In this document: positions 60,194 to 64,000 of the stretch, piece after piece
Numbering within the stretch: position 1 is the stretch's first letter
How the letters are laid out: every line of letters begins with the position of its first letter
Origin: Spirochaetales bacterium
Lineage (GTDB): Bacteria; Spirochaetota; Spirochaetia; Treponematales; Treponemataceae
Length of the DNA: 64,000 nucleotides
Direction: 5' to 3'
Assembly: GCA_029098225.1 (NCBI GenBank)
Contig: JAQXNX010000009.1
Span: 33,680 to 97,679 of the forward strand
Position numbers and translations under genes: made by a program
The notes under the pieces: generated by a model
What the model was told of the DNA's origin: nothing
Seen by the model: the letters and a program-made list of their open reading frames with translations, nothing else
Database searches by the model: none

Positions 60194-62269
60194 ATGAAAG
60201 AAAACGAAAAGAAACAAACAGGCGTGGTTATTCCACTTGGCGCTTTATATACAAAAGACTCTGCTGCTATTGGAGAATATCCTGATTTAAAACCTTTTGC
60301 AGATTTTTGCAATGATTCAAATCTAAATATAATTCAACTCCTTCCTGTAAACGACACAGGAACTCAGAGCTCTCCATATTCGGGATTATCTGCATTTGCT
60401 CTTCACCCTATTTATATCCGCATAAAGGATATTCCGAATTTTGAATCTCAATTAAAATCAGATAAAAAACTGAATAAGCTTTACAGTGAATTTTGTGAAA
60501 AGTATAAATATACACAGCGCTATAATTATGACGGAATTTTAAATGATAAAATAGCAATTCTAAAACAACTCTATGAAGAAACTACACCCGGCAAAACAGG
60601 AAAAGCAGATGATGAACTATCTAAATGGATTAAAGCAAATTCCTGGATAAAAATTTATGCTGTTTACAAAAATTTAAAATGGAACTACATGCAGGCAAGC
60701 TGGAAAACCTGGCACGAAAATGATCAGCATAAAACAGAAGAAGAAATCCTTGCATTATGGAACAAAATGGCATTTAAAAAAGAACATCTTTTTTATGCAT
60801 GGCTTCAGATGATTGCAGAACGGCAATTTTCTGATGCTGTTTCCTATGTTCATTCTCTTGGAATAAAACTTAAGGGCGATATGCCTATTCTTATGAATGA
60901 AGATTCGTGCGATGCCTGGGCTTATCCGCAATTTTTTAATCAGAATCTCAGGGCAGGTTCTCCTGCAGACGGAGGAAATCCTTCCGGACAAAACTGGGGA
61001 TTTCCAATCTACAACTGGAAAAACCTGAAAGCAGAAAATTACAGCTGGTGGAAAAAACGCCTGATAGAAGCTTCCAAATATTATGATGCTTACAGACTTG
61101 ATCATATTCTGGGATTTTTCCGTATATGGGCAATTCCAGATTCAGACTGCAATGCACTTACAGGACACACAGAACCTTATGCAGCTATAAAAAGAGAAGA
61201 TCTTTATGAACTTGGCTTTGACGATAACAGAATTAGATGGCTTTCTAAGCCTCATATTCCAACTGGAATAGTAGAAGATATTACCTGGAATCATGAAGCT
61301 GCACATAATATTCTTAAACTTTTATGTACAAAGCTTGAAGGCGAAGAACTCTGGCTTTTTAATTCAAATGTAAAAGGTTCTGCTCAAATAGCTGATACAG
61401 ATTTTGGAGAACTATGTTCAGAAGATGCCGCTATAAGAATAAAGAATGCCCTTATAAACAAATGGTCAGATATTACTTTACTTGAAGTCACAAAAAATAA
61501 ATTTGTTCCTTTATGGACTTATGGAAGTTCAACTTCGTGGGGAACTTTGAATGACCAGGAAAAATCAGCTCTGCAAAAATGTTTTGATGCACTGAATGCA
61601 AAAAATGAAAAGCTTTGGAAAAAGCAGGCCGGTGAGATTTTTGAAGCAATCACAAAGGCTGTAAAGATGATTCCTTGCGGCGAAGACTTAGGCGTAAATA
61701 TTGAATGCGTTCCACAAACAATGAAAGAACATTCAATTCTTGGATTAAGAGTTGTACGCTGGTGTCGCAACTGGAATGAAGAAGGCCAACCTTATGTTCC
61801 GTTTGCAGATTACGAACCACTTTCGGTTACTACAACTTCAGTTCATGATTCTTCTACTTTACGAGAATGGTGGGAAGAAGAAAAAGAAAGTGTAAAAGCT
61901 TTTGTCGCCGCAAATGCCGAAGTCTTTGGAATTGAGACAGGAGCAGGTAATGGTCCGCTTTTCACCGCACCAAAAGAAGAAATTGAATCAAAAGTAAATG
62001 CAATGGTAAACCAGCCGTTCAGTACTAAGATTGCGCAAAACATTCTTCAGGCTTCCAGTACAGCAGCAAGCCGGTGGTTCATTTCTCCGCTTCAGGACTT
62101 TCTGTATATGGACAAGAGTCTCTGGCTGGAAAAAGCAAGCGATGAGCGCATAAATGTGCCGGGAACAGTTACAGAATTTAACTGGACTTACCGCCTGCCG
62201 TGTACACTCGAAGAGCTTTGTAAAAATCAGGAATTGATTGGAAAGATTAAAAAGGTGGCAGAAAGATAA
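60194..62269 (+). CDS. malQ: 4-alpha-glucanotransferase (GH77)
   Basis: MalQ (amylomaltase) rearranges alpha-1,4 glucans during maltodextrin or glycogen metabolism. GH77 motifs are visible: PVNDTGTQSSPYSGLSAFAL, YDAYRLDHILGFFRIWAIP with the nucleophile Asp, EDLGVNIECVP with the acid/base Glu region, and TTSVHDSSTLREWW. At 691 residues it is a large plant/spirochete-like form with an extra insert in the middle. It starts at the leaderless ATG. No glycogen operon genes are next to it. Confidence 0.93.
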   Translation: MKENEKKQTGVVIPLGALYTKDSAAIGEYPDLKPFADFCNDSNLNIIQLLPVNDTGTQSSPYSGLSAFALHPIYIRIKDIPNFESQLKSDKKLNKLYSEFCEKYKYTQRYNYDGILNDKIAILKQLYEETTPGKTGKADDELSKWIKANSWIKIYAVYKNLKWNYMQASWKTWHENDQHKTEEEILALWNKMAFKKEHLFYAWLQMIAERQFSDAVSYVHSLGIKLKGDMPILMNEDSCDAWAYPQFFNQNLRAGSPADGGNPSGQNWGFPIYNWKNLKAENYSWWKKRLIEASKYYDAYRLDHILGFFRIWAIPDSDCNALTGHTEPYAAIKREDLYELGFDDNRIRWLSKPHIPTGIVEDITWNHEAAHNILKLLCTKLEGEELWLFNSNVKGSAQIADTDFGELCSEDAAIRIKNALINKWSDITLLEVTKNKFVPLWTYGSSTSWGTLNDQEKSALQKCFDALNAKNEKLWKKQAGEIFEAITKAVKMIPCGEDLGVNIECVPQTMKEHSILGLRVVRWCRNWNEEGQPYVPFADYEPLSVTTTSVHDSSTLREWWEEEKESVKAFVAANAEVFGIETGAGNGPLFTAPKEEIESKVNAMVNQPFSTKIAQNILQASSTAASRWFISPLQDFLYMDKSLWLEKASDERINVPGTVTEFNWTYRLPCTLEELCKNQELIGKIKKVAER

Positions 62270-62273
62270 TTTC

Positions 62274-62738
62274 TTACAGCTTATACTGCATAAAGTTTCC
62301 GTTGTGAACAAAGCCGTATGCAGTATAAAGCTTTACACCCATATCTGAAGCCGTAATCTGAACGGCCCCGCAGCCGTAAGCCCGGGCTTCTTCCACAACG
62401 CGGCCAAGCAGTTCTTTTGCAATACCCATACGGCGGTAATCAGGATTTGTAAACATACTCGAAAGAAGCCCCAGTTTTCCTGACGGGCAGCCAAAATAAG
62501 GCGGCTTTTCAACAAAGGACATTCCGCTTGTACCGATAATCTTGTCGCCGTCCAGGGCCAGCCAGGAAACAAAAGTCCCGTCTGCAAGGTGGCGTCTGTA
62601 ATAATCTTTAAGGGCCGGCACAAGATCAAAATCCTCTTTTGCGCCTTCTTCTCGCAGCTGGGTGATACGCATCTGGATGAAGGTGTCGAGGTCTGATGCG
62701 GTTAGTTTGCGGTAGGTTATGTTGTTAGTAATAATCAT
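62274..62738 (-). CDS. GNAT-family N-acetyltransferase
   Basis: The acetyl-CoA-binding motif SMFTNPDYRRMGIAKELLGR (motif A, with R-x-x-G-I-A) and the fold order are those of GNAT enzymes. It has 154 residues from ATG 62738, which has GAGGAG about ten bases upstream; the longer frame begins inside the previous gene and is not real. It follows the HsdR-YgjP gene after 22 bases, and so probably shares its transcript. Substrate is not known. G+C content here is higher than in neighbours, a hint of different origin. Confidence 0.85.
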   Translation of the reverse strand: MIITNNITYRKLTASDLDTFIQMRITQLREEGAKEDFDLVPALKDYYRRHLADGTFVSWLALDGDKIIGTSGMSFVEKPPYFGCPSGKLGLLSSMFTNPDYRRMGIAKELLGRVVEEARAYGCGAVQITASDMGVKLYTAYGFVHNGNFMQYKL

Positions 62739-62760
62739 GATTTTTTCTCTCCTCAGAATT

Positions 62761-64000
62761 TTACGCCTTATAACTATCCAATATCTGCCCATTAAGCAGA
62801 TTCTTTCTATCCTTCCAGTCAGGCATATATTTGTCCATGTTTGCGATAAAGTCTTTTCCATGATTGGAAACTTTCAAATGAGTAAGTTCATGCAGAATAA
62901 TATATTCCAGACATTCCAATGGTTTTTCTACCATCTGCAGATTTATCCAGATTCTTTTTGCCTTTGAATTACAGGTTCCCCAGCGGGTAAGCATATATTT
63001 TGTTTGGAATGAATCGCAATAAAGACCTGTTGTTTCTTCCCATTTTGGAATAAGTCTGTTTAATTGTTCAATTAAAATCTTTCTAAACTCTTCACGAATA
63101 AAACGTTCTCTTTGCTCTGCTGTAGATTCTGCTTTCATTTCCAGAATAATTTTGTTGCCGTCAATCTTAAAAGCGCGCTTTTGTGAAGGTTTAAATTCCA
63201 AAAAAAATTGCTTTCCCCAAATGTAATAAGTTTCTCCGCTCACATATTGACGGGCTGTCATTCTTGGCTGATTTGCAAATTTTTCCTGCTGTTTTTTTAT
63301 CCAGCCAAAATTCAGACGCACAAAATTTTCTATGGATTTCTGGCTCATTAGGAGAGGCGCAGACACAACTACATTTCCAAGAGGAGGCTTTACTGACAAA
63401 TGCATATTCTTGATATTCTTTTTGTTTATTTGAACATCAATTCCGCTTATATTAATATTCATCAGTATTCTGCCTTTTATCTGTCTCTCTTTAATTAAGT
63501 CACCTCTAAAGTGATCCTGTTTTGTATCAAGGACAGCTTTATGCAAGGCTAATGCATATTCTTCATCTTCGCCAAAATTGTCATATAAAGCGCAAAGAGC
63601 CAGACTTGTACGGATTGATTCTGGATGAGAATTATTTTGTTCTGGATTTTCTACCTGAATTACAAGTCCTGCATATTTTTCCAGCATTTCCTTATATGAT
63701 GCAACTTCTTCTTTTCTTTCATCTATCAAAGTCTGGAACAGTTCCGACATTTTCTGATAATACTTTGGATTAACAGGAGTTTTTTCTATAATTTTTCTGC
63801 GGATATTATTTTCAATTGTTTCGGCAACATTTTGCTGCGCAGATTTATGTTTCTTATCAGATCCAGAATTGCCGTTTTTCAAATCTTCTTCCTGCTTTTT
63901 CTGAATATAAGCAAGAAGAGTAAAGTTTTCCATGTCTCCAAGTTTTTCAGAATCAGAAGCAGAAATATAATTGTCAATAAGATGACGCATTGCACTGTCA
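62761..64000 (-). CDS. HsdR C-terminus fused to YgjP-type metallopeptidase (5' end outside window)
   Basis: The open frame continues past the right edge (DSA before MRHLIDNYI), so only the last 412 residues are seen. Numbering from the ATG at 63990, residues 1-176 match the C-terminal part of type I restriction HsdR: DMENFTLLAYI, VAETIENNIRRKII, YYQKMSELFQTLIDERKEE. Residues 177-409 form a YgjP/DUF45 zinc metallopeptidase with RWGTCNSKAKRIWINLQM and the zinc site HELTH (367-371) plus His377 in NHGKDF. The final HsdR residues normally seen are replaced by the peptidase. An internal ATG at 63462 has only a weak AAAAGG ten bases upstream. HsdR cuts unmodified DNA with HsdM and HsdS, which must lie outside the window. 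The fold calls are firm; joint function is inference. Confidence 0.83.
   Translation of the reverse strand, partial: DSAMRHLIDNYISASDSEKLGDMENFTLLAYIQKKQEEDLKNGNSGSDKKHKSAQQNVAETIENNIRRKIIEKTPVNPKYYQKMSELFQTLIDERKEEVASYKEMLEKYAGLVIQVENPEQNNSHPESIRTSLALCALYDNFGEDEEYALALHKAVLDTKQDHFRGDLIKERQIKGRILMNINISGIDVQINKKNIKNMHLSVKPPLGNVVVSAPLLMSQKSIENFVRLNFGWIKKQQEKFANQPRMTARQYVSGETYYIWGKQFFLEFKPSQKRAFKIDGNKIILEMKAESTAEQRERFIREEFRKILIEQLNRLIPKWEETTGLYCDSFQTKYMLTRWGTCNSKAKRIWINLQMVEKPLECLEYIILHELTHLKVSNHGKDFIANMDKYMPDWKDRKNLLNGQILDSYKA

Overview
The window looks like chromosome of a low-GC spirochete, most likely a Treponema of the gut or rumen type. That placement is inference. It rests on the A+T-rich composition, the mix of type III glutamine synthetase, an Mla-type lipid transport operon, a Bat (MoxR/DUF58/VWA) operon, many lipoproteins with loose lipoboxes, and CtpA next to a MinD/ParA-type ATPase. 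No 16S rRNA or other decisive marker is present. Most of the window is ordinary housekeeping DNA. Both edges cut genes: comM on the left and a type I restriction subunit on the right.

Layout. 1-8.1 kb: partial comM, a tRNA-Leu(CAA) next to a decayed tRNA-like palindrome, recQ, then leftward genes for a sigma-54-type AAA+ protein without a DNA-binding domain, a WecG/TagA-like transferase, rsmE and ctpA. 8.1-17.5 kb, rightward: MinD/ParA ATPase, lgt, nnrD, type III glutamine synthetase, then mlaE-mlaF-mlaD plus a TPR lipoprotein. 17.5-26.4 kb: a tightly overlapped leftward operon of eight genes (conserved hypothetical, XRE-cupin regulator, moxR, DUF58, BatD-like, a BatA-BatB-BatC fusion, an SH3-ended BatD-like protein, Smr). 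26.5-37.1 kb: a secreted VWA protein, lipoproteins, galE, murD, tRNA-Leu(TAA), dacA, aroC, gpmA, a non-coding repeat array and a secreted nuclease. 37.1-52.4 kb: GH3 glucosidase, a diguanylate cyclase, asd-dapA, a pseudouridine synthase, tatD, ettA, purD, a double DUF1266 protein and pgk. 52.5-64 kb: a VapBC pair, a radical SAM protein carrying an in-frame repeat, envelope proteins, an acyltransferase, a THUMP methyltransferase, a TetR regulator, two secreted SH3-like proteins, malQ, a GNAT acetyltransferase, and a polypeptide that joins the C-terminus of HsdR to a YgjP-type zinc metallopeptidase.

The non-coding DNA is unusually structured. Several stretches are GC-rich palindromic elements unlike their A+T-rich surroundings. 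One family occurs between dapA and asd and again, in frame, inside the radical SAM gene. A 47-base palindrome occurs twice 30 kb apart. A 123-162 base unit repeats about three times before the nuclease, and a 96-base unit repeats downstream of pgk. A second general feature is transcription: many genes have a good -10 box only 5-9 bases before the start codon and no Shine-Dalgarno sequence, which predicts leaderless mRNAs.

The best candidates for something undescribed are the HsdR-YgjP fusion at the right edge, the coding-compatible palindromic element, and the duplicated ettA start that creates a 19-codon upstream ORF.
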